Assembly: GCA_938010045.1 (NCBI GenBank)
Contig: CALLFZ010000003.1
Coordinates: forward strand, 171,015-235,014
DNA: 64,000 nt
Reading direction: 5' to 3'
DNA from: an uncultured bacterium
GTDB taxonomy: Bacteria; Verrucomicrobiota; Kiritimatiellia; PWTM01
Shown in pieces: positions 17,877 through 26,374 of this stretch. A program made the position numbers and the translations under genes. Below the pieces are notes generated by a model. The model saw only the letters and a list, made by a program, of their open reading frames with translations, was not told the origin of the DNA and made no database searches. How positions within the stretch are numbered: the stretch's first letter is position 1; every line of letters begins with the position of its first letter.

Positions 17877-19082
17877 ATGAAGAACAAGTTCCTTGATCGC
17901 CTCATCGACCGCCTGGGCCGCGTGGATCCCAATAGCCTCCAGTTGCCGATCCTGCATTTGGCGCGCGAAAAAGGGCTATTGGAAACGATCTTTCACTCGA
18001 TGCAGGAGGGGCTGGTGGTGCTCGATGCGCGGGGACGGATCGAGTTTGCCAATCGAGCGGCGGAACGGCTGCTCGGGTTCTCGATCGAGGAGGCCCACGG
18101 GGCGCGAATCGGGCGGTATCTGCGCGACGTGGACTGGGAACAGGTGTTGAGTCTCGACGCGAAGGAGTGGTCGCGATTGCTGAGCCGCGAGATCGAGGTC
18201 AACTATCCCGAGCATCGCTTTTTGGCGTTCTACATGGTCCCACTGAGCCGGCCGGACGGCGGGGAGGCGCCGCAGAGTTCCGGTGCGGTGCTGATCCTGC
18301 GGGACATCACGCGGGAGCGCGAAAGCGCGGCGCAGAGCATCGAATCCGAACGTCTGCGAGCCGTGACGCTGCTGGCGGCGGGGGTGGCGCACGAGATCGG
18401 CAATCCGCTGAACTCTTTGCATATTCACCTGCAGTTGATCGAGCGCGCCATCTCGCGGCCGGAGGGCGCGCGGGCGGCCGAGCTGGCCGAGCTGGTGCGT
18501 GTGGCGCGGACGGAGGTGGAGCGACTTGACCGCATCATCACCGAGTTTCTGCAGGCGGTGCGGCCGGTGAAACCGAAGCTCGAATCGGCGGACTTCGCAC
18601 AGTTGTTGCGCGAGGCGCTCGAGTTTCTCGGACCCGAACTCTCCGATCGGCGCATCCTCGTGGAGACGGAGATCCCCGACGACGTGCCCACGGTGCGTGT
18701 GGACCGGGGTCAGATCCGGCAGATGCTGTTCAACGTGATCAAGAATGCCGCCGAGGCGATGAGCGGGGGCGGGGTGTTGCGCGTGACCGTGGGGTCGACC
18801 GACCGCTTCGTGCGGTGTTCGATTCGCGACACGGGCCCGGGCATGAGCGCGGAACAGTTGAGCCGGATGTTCGAGCCGTACTACACAACGAAGCCCGGCG
18901 GCAGCGGCTTGGGTATGATGATCGTTCAGCGCATTGTGCGAGACCACGCCGGCGAGATCGAGATCCACAGCGAGCCGGGCGGCGGTACGGCGGTGACGGT
19001 GTATCTGCCGCGTGAGGACCGTTTGATCCGCATGCTGCCGGCACCAACCGCGGAGCCAGCCGGCGGAGGATCGGCATCATGA
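17877..19082 (+). CDS. PAS-domain sensor histidine kinase, NtrB-like
   Basis: A soluble sensor kinase of 401 residues with no membrane segments. A PAS domain (about residues 35-145, SMQEGLVVLDARGRIEFANR) is followed by the dimerisation/phosphoacceptor helix with GVAHEIGNPLNSL, His172. The HATPase domain has the N box (NVIKNAAEAM), G1 (DTGPGM), F box (MFEPYYTTKPGG) and G2 (GSGLGMMIVQ). ATG 17877 begins the protein sensibly; longer forms run into the spacer behind the PEP-CTERM gene. Its end overlaps the response regulator as ATGA, so the two form a pair. The signal sensed is unknown. Confidence 0.9.
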   Translation: MKNKFLDRLIDRLGRVDPNSLQLPILHLAREKGLLETIFHSMQEGLVVLDARGRIEFANRAAERLLGFSIEEAHGARIGRYLRDVDWEQVLSLDAKEWSRLLSREIEVNYPEHRFLAFYMVPLSRPDGGEAPQSSGAVLILRDITRERESAAQSIESERLRAVTLLAAGVAHEIGNPLNSLHIHLQLIERAISRPEGARAAELAELVRVARTEVERLDRIITEFLQAVRPVKPKLESADFAQLLREALEFLGPELSDRRILVETEIPDDVPTVRVDRGQIRQMLFNVIKNAAEAMSGGGVLRVTVGSTDRFVRCSIRDTGPGMSAEQLSRMFEPYYTTKPGGSGLGMMIVQRIVRDHAGEIEIHSEPGGGTAVTVYLPREDRLIRMLPAPTAEPAGGGSAS

Positions 19083-20512
19083 GACGGCTGCCCTCCGTGC
19101 TGATTGTGGACGATGAGCGCCCGACCCGTGAGGGGCTGGCGCGAGCGCTCGCCGACGAATACCGCGTGCGATTGGCCGAGAACGGCGAACAAGCGCTCGC
19201 GATGCTCGCCGAGGAGCCCGCGGATGTGGTGCTTACGGATCTGCGCATGCCTGGCATGGACGGCCTAACGCTCCTGCGGCGGATACTCGCTCGCCAGCCC
19301 CAGCCCGTCGTGATCCTGCTGACCGCGTATGGAAGCATCGAAACCGCGGTGGAGGCCGTCAAGGCTGGCGCGTATGACTTTTTGCAGAAGCCCGTCAACC
19401 TCGACCGGCTCGAGGTCGTGCTGCGGCGCGCGATCGAGGCGCGGGAAATTCGAAACGAAAACCGGCGGCTCAAAGAACAGCTCGATGTGCGCTACGGCAT
19501 CGAGAACATCATCGGGCGCTCGGCCGCGATGCTCGAGGTGCTGCAGACCATCCGGCAGGTCGCGCCGACCCGCGCGACGGTCCTGATCGAGGGTGAAAGC
19601 GGCACTGGCAAAGAGATGATTGCGCACGCGATCCACGGTCTGAGCCCTCGTCGCGAGGGGCCCTTCGTCGCGGTGCACTGCGCCGCGCTGGCTCCCACGC
19701 TGCTCGAAAGCGAGCTGTTCGGCCACGAGCGCGGTGCGTTCACCGGCGCGACGGAACGGCGCATCGGCCGTTTCGAAATGGCTGATGGCGGCACGCTCTT
19801 CCTAGACGAGATCGGGGAAATCTCGCCCACGATCCAGGTCAAGATCCTGCGCGTAATCGAAGAACACCGTTTCGAACGCGTCGGCGGCAGCCGGCCTATT
19901 GACGTCGACGTGCGGCTGGTGGCCGCGACAAACCGTGACCTAAAGCGCATGGTGGGCGAGGGGACGTTTCGCGAAGACCTATTCTTCCGGCTCCACGTGG
20001 TGGCGATTCGTTTGCCGCCGCTGCGAGACCGGCGGGAGGACATCCCCCTGCTCACCGCGCACTTCGTGGAGGAATTGGCCGCTCAAAACGGCCGGGCGCC
20101 GCCGAAGCTGTCGCCGGCTGTGCTCGATGCGTTCAATGCCTACCCCTGGCCGGGCAATGTGCGCGAGCTTCGTAATGTGGTGGAACGGATGGTCGTCTTG
20201 GCCCGGAGCGACGTTCTTGATGTGGCGGATCTGCCGCCCGAATTGCGTACCGCCGCACCCGCGTCGACCGTTGGAGTGGGACCACCCGCCCCAGCGCCGC
20301 TGGACGGGATCACGCTGGCCGAAGCGGAGCGCCGGATGATCGAGCAGGCGCTGGCGGCCGCCGGAGGCAATCGGGCCGAAGCGGCCCGCCGCCTCGGCAT
20401 CAGTCGGCGCACCATCCACAGAAAAATCGAGGAGTATGGCCTCAACATTCCCTCGCGCCGAGGCGGAGCCTCGTCCGACGAGGCAGAACATGAGGCGAAC
20501 CAGAAGGCCTGA
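19079..20512 (+). CDS. sigma-54-dependent NtrC-family response regulator
   Basis: A 477-residue transcription activator with a receiver domain (1-120; phosphoacceptor Asp54 in VLTDLRMPG), an AAA+ domain (about 145-370; GESGTGKE Walker A, GAFTGAT sigma-54 contact loop, GGTLFLDEIGE Walker B) and a Fis-type HTH (about 425-465; GGNRAEAARRLGISRRTIHR). It requires RpoN-holoenzyme promoters. Its start overlaps the kinase gene as ATGA. In Gram-negative PEP-CTERM species a related pair (PrsK/PrsR) controls exopolysaccharide and PEP-CTERM genes. That role fits the preceding gene but is inference here. Confidence 0.93.
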   Translation: MRRLPSVLIVDDERPTREGLARALADEYRVRLAENGEQALAMLAEEPADVVLTDLRMPGMDGLTLLRRILARQPQPVVILLTAYGSIETAVEAVKAGAYDFLQKPVNLDRLEVVLRRAIEAREIRNENRRLKEQLDVRYGIENIIGRSAAMLEVLQTIRQVAPTRATVLIEGESGTGKEMIAHAIHGLSPRREGPFVAVHCAALAPTLLESELFGHERGAFTGATERRIGRFEMADGGTLFLDEIGEISPTIQVKILRVIEEHRFERVGGSRPIDVDVRLVAATNRDLKRMVGEGTFREDLFFRLHVVAIRLPPLRDRREDIPLLTAHFVEELAAQNGRAPPKLSPAVLDAFNAYPWPGNVRELRNVVERMVVLARSDVLDVADLPPELRTAAPASTVGVGPPAPAPLDGITLAEAERRMIEQALAAAGGNRAEAARRLGISRRTIHRKIEEYGLNIPSRRGGASSDEAEHEANQKA

Positions 20513-20934
20513 TGCGCCTCGAAGACCGTGCGCAGTTTCGCCCCCCAACCCTTCCTGGACTGCGTGCGTTGGAGCTGCGCGTGGGTCACGCCCAGACCAT
20601 CGGCGATAACGCGGTGCGTGGTCCACACGTTCCGCCTCGCCGTGCCGCCCTGCTACCGCGGTCGAGGCCGCACATGGCGTCGGGACTGCCGACCCCAGCC
20701 ACGGTCGCGCCGATCGCGGCGCCCGGTCCCCGCGGCAATACCGCGGAGGTGGTCGCCTCCGGCGTTGGTCCCAGCGAAACCAGTTGTTTGAATGATCGGG
20801 CTCGCCCCTTCTGGAGATAGGATTCGAGTCTTCCGGGGCCACCGGGAACGCGCCAGGAACGCCTATGGTGGGGAGGGTCTGGCGGGCGGACACTGCCTGG
20901 GTGGCTGTGCTCGACGAGGGAAGTGGTGCCCGCT
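20513..20934. other. 422-base spacer without a recognisable gene
   Basis: Separates the response regulator from the three-gene cassette. Open frames exist by composition only and show no recognisable motifs. A T-arm-like TTCGAGT at 20823-20829 lacks a pairing stem and is not a tRNA. No clear terminator or promoter was found. Confidence 0.5.
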
Positions 20935-21192
20935 ATGTTCGCGGGCATGACGGGGCGGGTGATTCGCTATCGTCGCCGGCCGTCGCGCGGTTGGCTGATC
21001 CTGGCGTTACTGTGCGGGCTGGCCGGGGGGGCGGTCGCGCTATGGTGGGGCGCGCCGGAGCGGGCTCATTGGCCCGAGGCGCGGCCGCGGCGCGCGGCGG
21101 CGCTCGCCGTCGGAGCACTGGCGGGGGCTTGGATCATGGTGATCGCCACGGCTCATCTGTGGTTTCCGCAGTTGCGGGCTCCACGGCGATGA
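20935..21192 (+). CDS. small two-helix membrane protein
   Basis: An 85-residue protein with a basic N terminus (RVIRYRRRPSR), a first membrane segment (GWLILALLCGLAGGAVALWW), a polar linker and a second segment (AAALAVGALAGAWIMVIATA). Both loops and the tail are Arg-rich. I do not recognise a family. The start is uncertain among GTG 20923, ATG 20935 and ATG 20947. Its TGA overlaps the next gene's ATG as ATGA, which argues that it is translated. It opens a three-gene coupled cassette. Confidence 0.55.
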   Translation: MFAGMTGRVIRYRRRPSRGWLILALLCGLAGGAVALWWGAPERAHWPEARPRRAAALAVGALAGAWIMVIATAHLWFPQLRAPRR

Positions 21193-22049
21193 GTCGGCGC
21201 ACCGAATCCTCTGCGCTGGCCAGCGAATCCGAGGCGTTGGCAGCGTGGGCAGAATGGTATGCGCTCTGCGCGATCGCCCGCTGTGGGGACCGAGCCCGGG
21301 CGCACCTTCATCGGTTCGCTGCCAGCCGCGCCGCGTCGTGTCTCGGACGCGCCGGTCGCGATGTCCGCGCGCTCGGCTCGCCCACCCCGGCAGATCTCTG
21401 GCACCGATTTGAAACACATCTGGTCACCGACCGAACCCGCGCCCGGCAGCCGTACAAAGAATGGCTCTTCGCGCGGGCAACGTCACTGAGCGGCACGGCA
21501 CGACTGGACGCCATCCAGGGCGGCGCCACGCTGATTCTTCGAGACGTTTTACGCGAGTGGGTCCGCCGCGAGGGACCCTCGCCGTCGGCCGTCTCGCTCG
21601 ACGACCCGGTACCCGGCCACGAGGACCTGCACTATCGGGACCTGGTCGTCGGTGAGGATCCACGCGAGGAACTCGCGGTCCGCGATGAGGACGAGGCCGC
21701 CCGGCGCCTGGCGGCCGAGGCGTTCGGAACTGCGCCGCGGCACACGCGGGTTGCGCTCTGTCTTCGCGCATTGGGCCGCCCACTCTTCGGCCCGTTCGCC
21801 GAGCGCCTTGCCGGCTGCGGTCACACCAAGCTGGCCGGCTCGGTCCGCCGGTTCATCGCCGATCTGGCCGAGACCGCGCTTCGCCGACATCCGCGCGAAG
21901 AGGCCTTCGCCATCGCCGCGCGGGCGCCGGCGTGGGTTCGCCGGTTCGCCCTCGAATGGGGACGCGCGGAAATCTCGATGGCGCCCGCCTTCCTGAATGC
22001 GGAGCCCGGCCATCTCAACCGCCGAGGTTCCCGGAGACTTGCCCGATGA
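21189..22049 (+). CDS. uncharacterised protein with sigma-factor-like features
   Basis: Cytoplasmic, 286 residues, family not recognised with confidence. Residues about 95-130 (YKEWLFARATSLSG, then GGATLILRDVLREWVRRE) and about 180-225 (HTRVALCLRALGRPL, then RLAGCGHTKLAGSVRRF) resemble, loosely, sigma-70 regions 2 and 4: a helical core, then an acidic linker (SLDDPVPGHEDLHYRDL), then an HTH-like segment. Typical sigma motifs are not clear enough for a firm call. It overlaps both neighbours by ATGA, so the three products are probably made in fixed ratio. The alternative is a protein specific to this lineage. Confidence 0.6.
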   Translation: MSRRTESSALASESEALAAWAEWYALCAIARCGDRARAHLHRFAASRAASCLGRAGRDVRALGSPTPADLWHRFETHLVTDRTRARQPYKEWLFARATSLSGTARLDAIQGGATLILRDVLREWVRREGPSPSAVSLDDPVPGHEDLHYRDLVVGEDPREELAVRDEDEAARRLAAEAFGTAPRHTRVALCLRALGRPLFGPFAERLAGCGHTKLAGSVRRFIADLAETALRRHPREEAFAIAARAPAWVRRFALEWGRAEISMAPAFLNAEPGHLNRRGSRRLAR

Positions 22050-22762
22050 GATCGAAACGAGCCGAAAAAGACCCATCGGCCGCCGAGCGCCTCGCGGAAT
22101 GGCTGAGGTGCTGGCGTCTGCACCAGGCCCTCCGCCCCGACGAGTCGACCGCGGGGGCTCCCTCGCGCGGTCCGGTGTCGGAGACGCTCGAGCTGGCGGC
22201 GGTTCACGTCGGCGAGGTGCGGCTACTGAAGCCCACGACCGCGACAGCCGAGCGGCGGGCATGGTTCGTGGCCGTGCTCGATCGCGCCGGCCAAGATGGC
22301 TGGTTCGTCGCGCCATTCAGTGCACTTCCGCTGGCCGCCTTTGAGGGCGAATTGCAGCTCGGGGTACGTCGGCCGCCGTATCTGCGGACGCTGTGCGCGT
22401 GGAATGCGCGGCGAATCAGTGATCGTGCTCTCACTTACGGGAGTTGGCCGTGCGGGCGGCTGACCGCCGCCCATCTGCGCGCGGCACGGGCGGTCTGGGC
22501 CGCCTGGCGCATGGCCGCCTCTTTGCCTCGGTCGCTTCGCCTCCGGGTCGGCCCGACCTTGGCGCATCCACGCGATCCACGGCGCGCGTACGAAGCCGAA
22601 GAGGCAGCCGCGTTCGATCACACCGTTGTTTCGTTGGAGGAATCTTCGGCCGAGGCGATGGAGCCGAGCGGTTTGTCGTACCTGATTCCCGATACGGAAC
22701 GGCTGTGGGCCGCGGAGTCGGAGGACGACCGCGGACCGCCCGGCGGCCGCCCACATCGCTGA
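22046..22762 (+). CDS. uncharacterised protein, third gene of coupled cassette
   Basis: A 238-residue cytoplasmic protein with no family I recognise. It contains a central domain with many small and aromatic residues (RRAWFVAVLDRAG, WFVAPFSALPLAAFEGEL) and an acidic C-terminal part (YEAEEAAAFDHTVVSLEESS) ending in a Gly/Arg/Pro-rich tail. No Cys motifs, membrane segments or catalytic signatures are evident. ATG 22046 forms ATGA with the sigma-like gene before it. The acidic C terminus beside a DNA-binding-like partner would suit a regulator, but nothing in the sequence proves it. Confidence 0.6.
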   Translation: MRSKRAEKDPSAAERLAEWLRCWRLHQALRPDESTAGAPSRGPVSETLELAAVHVGEVRLLKPTTATAERRAWFVAVLDRAGQDGWFVAPFSALPLAAFEGELQLGVRRPPYLRTLCAWNARRISDRALTYGSWPCGRLTAAHLRAARAVWAAWRMAASLPRSLRLRVGPTLAHPRDPRRAYEAEEAAAFDHTVVSLEESSAEAMEPSGLSYLIPDTERLWAAESEDDRGPPGGRPHR

Positions 22763-24166
22763 GGGCCGACGGGGAGGCGGCGCGGCAGTGCTGCCTGGGG
22801 TGAAGGCCCAGCCACAGCGGGTCATTTGCGAACGGAGGTGTGGGGCACGGGCGAGAGGTAAACTCGACGCCACCTTTGTGAACGCCGGTGTGGCCGAATG
22901 TCGCCGCGTGGCGTTGGCGAAGGCCGTGTGTGCTCTCGCCCAAGATGGACGTGTGTAGTTCGTCTCGGAACGGTCAAGCGAGGAGTGGGGAATCGGAACC
23001 GTTTCGGGCGGATTTTGATCGCACGTGCCGACTCTGCGGCCTTGAAGAGACGATGGCGCCGAGCGCCGAACCTCCAGATCTGACGAGAGTACAGAACCGC
23101 CTTCAGCCGCATTGGATCCGTCGCCGGGCGTGTCCCCCACTCCGACGGGGCGCGGCGTGAGCAGCCATTCGTGTGCCGTGCTGCAGCCGGGGCGCTTGGT
23201 CGGCGGCGGGCGGGCCTCAAGCGCGTGACGCGCCCGGCGACTCGATGCCCGCCGACCAGTGGACGTTCCTTCCGGCCCAAGACTGCCGGAAGTGAAGCAA
23301 GTGTGCTGGCGCGAACGCGAAGCACCGGTGGCAGGGGGGCGGCGTCCTTGTCGATGTTTAGGTGGACGCGCCTCGGTTCTCGGTGGACGCGCTTGGGACG
23401 GCGTCCCTCCCGGCGCGACGTCTACCCGACGAGCGGACCCGATTTGCCTCGGTCACCGAACAGTGACCGTCCGCGACTTTCGGTGTGGGGGTCCCAGCCG
23501 CGCGCCTTCCGCGAGGTGTTGTAGCCGCCACCGGTAGTCGCGACAGCTCGGGAGTCCCGACATCCAACCTGCTGCGTCGCGCATCCAGCCGGCTACGGGG
23601 CACCAGGCCCGGGTCGTGATGAGCCGATTGCGCTGTTGGGGCATGAGCGACCAATCCAGGCGCCGGCGAAGGGAGCCGAACAACGACCCAGCGCCATTCG
23701 CCGGTTGCTGTCCCTGGGGACAGGCACGTGGGGCGGGCACGTGGCATGGCCGTTGGTGCCGTTGGGGACAGGCACGTCGCCCCTGGCACGTCGCCCCTCA
23801 TGGGGACAGGCACGTCGTGTGGGCCGAGTACCTGCCGTTCGTCGGTCGCCGGGCGTCAGCTGTCATGAACGGGTGGAAGGGAGACTGGAAGGGGGACAAG
23901 CATCTCTTTGGGCGCAGTGGGCGCGGGCGACCCACCAGACCCACCAGGTGTTGGTCCCCTGTCTTCGATCGGGCACAGTCACAAGCGCCGGCGACGCAGC
24001 AATCGTGTTTCAATCTACTCTGACTTGTTGTCGGGTGCTGTTGGGTGTCGCATGCCGATCCCCATTTGAAGCCTGCCGCCCCGTGAAGACGAGAGGGGAG
24101 TGATCCGGGATATCTGCTTGTGGGGTGTCGCGCTCAGGAGATTGGTGCGTACCTTCGAGCGCGGTT
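22763..24166. other. 1.4 kb gene-poor region with repeats
   Basis: No convincing gene on either strand; the open frames here are biased by composition and lack known motifs. It holds an imperfect direct repeat 50 bases apart (22825-22843 and 22875-22893, 16 of 19 identical), two copies of GGTGGACGCGC (23361-23371, 23382-23392) and the composite repeat element listed separately. It lies between the 3' ends of convergent genes, the usual place for insertions. Parts may be a decayed mobile element. Confidence 0.6.
23621..23988. repeat. composite dispersed repeat, copy 1
   Basis: The left end (23621-23682) matches 63574-63635 at 55 of 62 bases, and the right end (23955-23988) matches 63966-63999 at 30 of 34. 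The interior carries GGGGACAGGCAC at 23716-23727, 23764-23775 and 23802-23813 plus degenerate forms. Weaker similarity extends left of 23621 to about 23604. No coding content is visible. The shared ends with diverged middles suggest a non-autonomous mobile or REP-like unit. Confidence 0.8.
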
Positions 24167-26374
24167 TCAGGCCATGTTCGCGCGGCGGCGGATCGTCCAC
24201 TCGATGACGATCAGCAGGATTAATCCGGTGAGTACGACCTCATGGTTCCAGAGCGAGCGCCACGAGACTTTGATCTCTTCGCGGCTTTCGGCGTGGACGC
24301 GGGCGATCAGCGGATCCAGCTCCGTGGCCCGTATCATCGAGCCGCCGGAGGCCTCGGCGAGTCGGCGCAGCAGGTCGAGGTTGGCGGGCCGGCCGGTGCC
24401 TTCGGCGCTAACGCTCCGCACGAGGAAATCGTACGGCGGCGACTCCGCGCGTCGGCCGTTCACCTCGGCGGTGGCGATCGCCTGGTAAGCTCCCGGCTGT
24501 TCGGGTGTGAAGACAAGCTCGTGGCCGGGCATCGTGCGGCCGCCGGTGGTTTCAATGGGCCGGGGCGACATGCGGAAGGGCAGAGACCGGCCATCCGGTG
24601 TGCGAATGCGGCAGGTCACGATGGCGCTGTCGCCTTCGGTGCCGCCCACTCGTGCGGTGAGACGGATCTGTTCGCCGAGATGGAGTGTGGTCGCGGCCGC
24701 GAAGAGGTCCACCTCGAACGGCGCCAGTTGTTCCTGTTCGGGGCTCATCCAGTCGAGCAGCCGGTTCCAGAAGCGGCGGTAGAGGTCTGTTTCGCCCGGC
24801 GCCAGCGACCAGCGCCAGAGCGATTCGGAGAGAATCGCCGCGACCCTGCCCTGGCCGTAGGACTGGACGATGATCAGCGGTTGGGCACCGGTCGGGGTGC
24901 GGGCTTCCGCGAGCACCTGCGCGGCGGGCTTGGGCGTGGTGCCGGGAAAAACCGAAAGCACCGGGGGCAGCCCGCTCTCGAAACGGTCGGTGCCGCCAAA
25001 GACAGGATGCGCGCGGCCCTCGTCGGTGATGACGACCTCGAATGAGCCTTCGAGAGGAGGCGGGGTGCCGGGGCGATCGAAGGGGAGCACCGCGCGCAGC
25101 GGGCCCGCGGCGAAGCCCTCCGGCCCCCACGCTTTCGGCCCGCCGAGGAGCACGAGGCGGCCTCCACGGCGGACAAACTCGAGAAGGCTGCGCGCGCGCC
25201 CCTCGCCCAACGCGGACATGTCGAGGTCTCCAAGCACAACCGTTTTGAAGCCGGCGAGCTGCTCGGGCGTGAGATCGAGCGTCATGCCGCCGCGCCCGCC
25301 GTAGGTAAGGAAACGGCCGTCGGGGCCGCGCACGAAGGCGAGCGGCGCGACAGGGCTGCCGGCTTGCAGCGCGCGGATCAGGTACTTCGACTCCCAGCGG
25401 GGAACGTCCTCGAGGTAGAGCAGGCGGTTCTGCGCGTCCACGACCTGCACCGTGACCACGGCAACGTTGTCGTTGGTCTCCGTCTCGCCATCGAACGGCG
25501 GGACCTCGACACGGTAACGGACGGTCCCCACCGTGGGGTTGTCGAGATGGAAGACAACATCGCGCGAACCGCCGCCGGTCCCGATTTGAGTAGGGATTTC
25601 GTGCAAAAGTTGTTCGTTGCGGTAAAGGCGGACGGCGACCGCGCGGTCTGGCGGCGCCTCGCCGGAGAGGGTGGCGGTGAGTCGGCTGTTCCAGCCGACG
25701 ACAACTCGCAGCGGCGTTTCGATGCGGTCGATTCGCAGGTCGGGCGGACGGGCCGGGGCGGTGCCCGGTGTTTCGAGTTCGAGGGTGTGGATCGGGAAGG
25801 GCCAGGGGCCGGCGGCCCACTCGTCGCGCGGCTCGCGGGTGTCGAGGCCGTCGCTGAGCACGAGCACGCCGGCGACGGGTTGGCCTCGGTGGAGCGCGGC
25901 CAGCCGCATGAGCGCGTCGCGCAGGTGCGTCGCGGAGCCATCGGGTTGCAGGTGGATGGCATCGGCGGGATCCATGCGCGGGCCGAGTTCCTCGGCGAAG
26001 GGGTGGACATCTACGATCCATCGCTGGGCGGCCGTGCGAACCCAGGGCGACTCGACCACGGCCCGCACGGTCTGCCAGCGCGTCGGGCCGCCGGCCGACG
26101 TTGCATTGGTCATGCTCGCCGACACGTCGAGCAGCACAATCCAGCGTGGCCGCACCTCTTCGCGTGCCGTTTCGCGCCGGGCGGGCATCAAAAGACACCA
26201 TCCGAGGAGGACCAGCCACCCCAGCCGCGTCGCCAATAGGGCGATCCCGACCCGGTCGAGCGACAACATCCGGACGGCTGAAATCGTGAGCGCGGCCACG
26301 GCGACGATCAGAACAACGACCAGCGCCGCGGTGGGAACCACGTGTTCGAAGACGATGTCCGTCCACGCGCTCAT
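24167..26374 (-). CDS. VWA and GATase-like membrane protein of the BatA/aerotolerance class
   Basis: A 735-residue membrane protein. Two N-terminal helices (about 14-35 and 45-63) precede a VWA domain with the metal-site DVSASM (83-88). Beta-sandwich segments follow, then a class I glutamine-amidotransferase-like domain (GFKTVVLGDLDM, FVRRGGRLVLLGGPKAWGP). The C terminus has a single helix (VVLTGLILLIVIEW) and a basic end. The architecture matches large proteins paired with BatA proteins in PVC bacteria and Bacteroidetes. Function is not established; chaperone-like envelope roles have been proposed for the family. ATG 26374 overlaps the upstream gene as ATGA. Confidence 0.82.
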   Translation of the reverse strand: MSAWTDIVFEHVVPTAALVVVLIVAVAALTISAVRMLSLDRVGIALLATRLGWLVLLGWCLLMPARRETAREEVRPRWIVLLDVSASMTNATSAGGPTRWQTVRAVVESPWVRTAAQRWIVDVHPFAEELGPRMDPADAIHLQPDGSATHLRDALMRLAALHRGQPVAGVLVLSDGLDTREPRDEWAAGPWPFPIHTLELETPGTAPARPPDLRIDRIETPLRVVVGWNSRLTATLSGEAPPDRAVAVRLYRNEQLLHEIPTQIGTGGGSRDVVFHLDNPTVGTVRYRVEVPPFDGETETNDNVAVVTVQVVDAQNRLLYLEDVPRWESKYLIRALQAGSPVAPLAFVRGPDGRFLTYGGRGGMTLDLTPEQLAGFKTVVLGDLDMSALGEGRARSLLEFVRRGGRLVLLGGPKAWGPEGFAAGPLRAVLPFDRPGTPPPLEGSFEVVITDEGRAHPVFGGTDRFESGLPPVLSVFPGTTPKPAAQVLAEARTPTGAQPLIIVQSYGQGRVAAILSESLWRWSLAPGETDLYRRFWNRLLDWMSPEQEQLAPFEVDLFAAATTLHLGEQIRLTARVGGTEGDSAIVTCRIRTPDGRSLPFRMSPRPIETTGGRTMPGHELVFTPEQPGAYQAIATAEVNGRRAESPPYDFLVRSVSAEGTGRPANLDLLRRLAEASGGSMIRATELDPLIARVHAESREEIKVSWRSLWNHEVVLTGLILLIVIEWTIRRRANMA

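Noticed and set aside
20807..20840. tRNA-like T-arm (TTCGAGT) in the spacer after the response regulator
   Set aside because: The five-base stem does not pair on either side of the loop and no acceptor or anticodon arms are visible on either strand.
22822..23325. Open frame on the minus strand in the gene-poor region
   Set aside because: Arg/Pro/Ser-biased translation without domains, no ribosome site, and overlapping frames on the other strand look equally open. I treat the region as non-coding.
23700..23990. GGGGACAGGCAC copies as a possible CRISPR array
   Set aside because: The spacing is irregular, the unit is only 12 bases, copies are degenerate and no cas genes are near. They fit a dispersed repeat.
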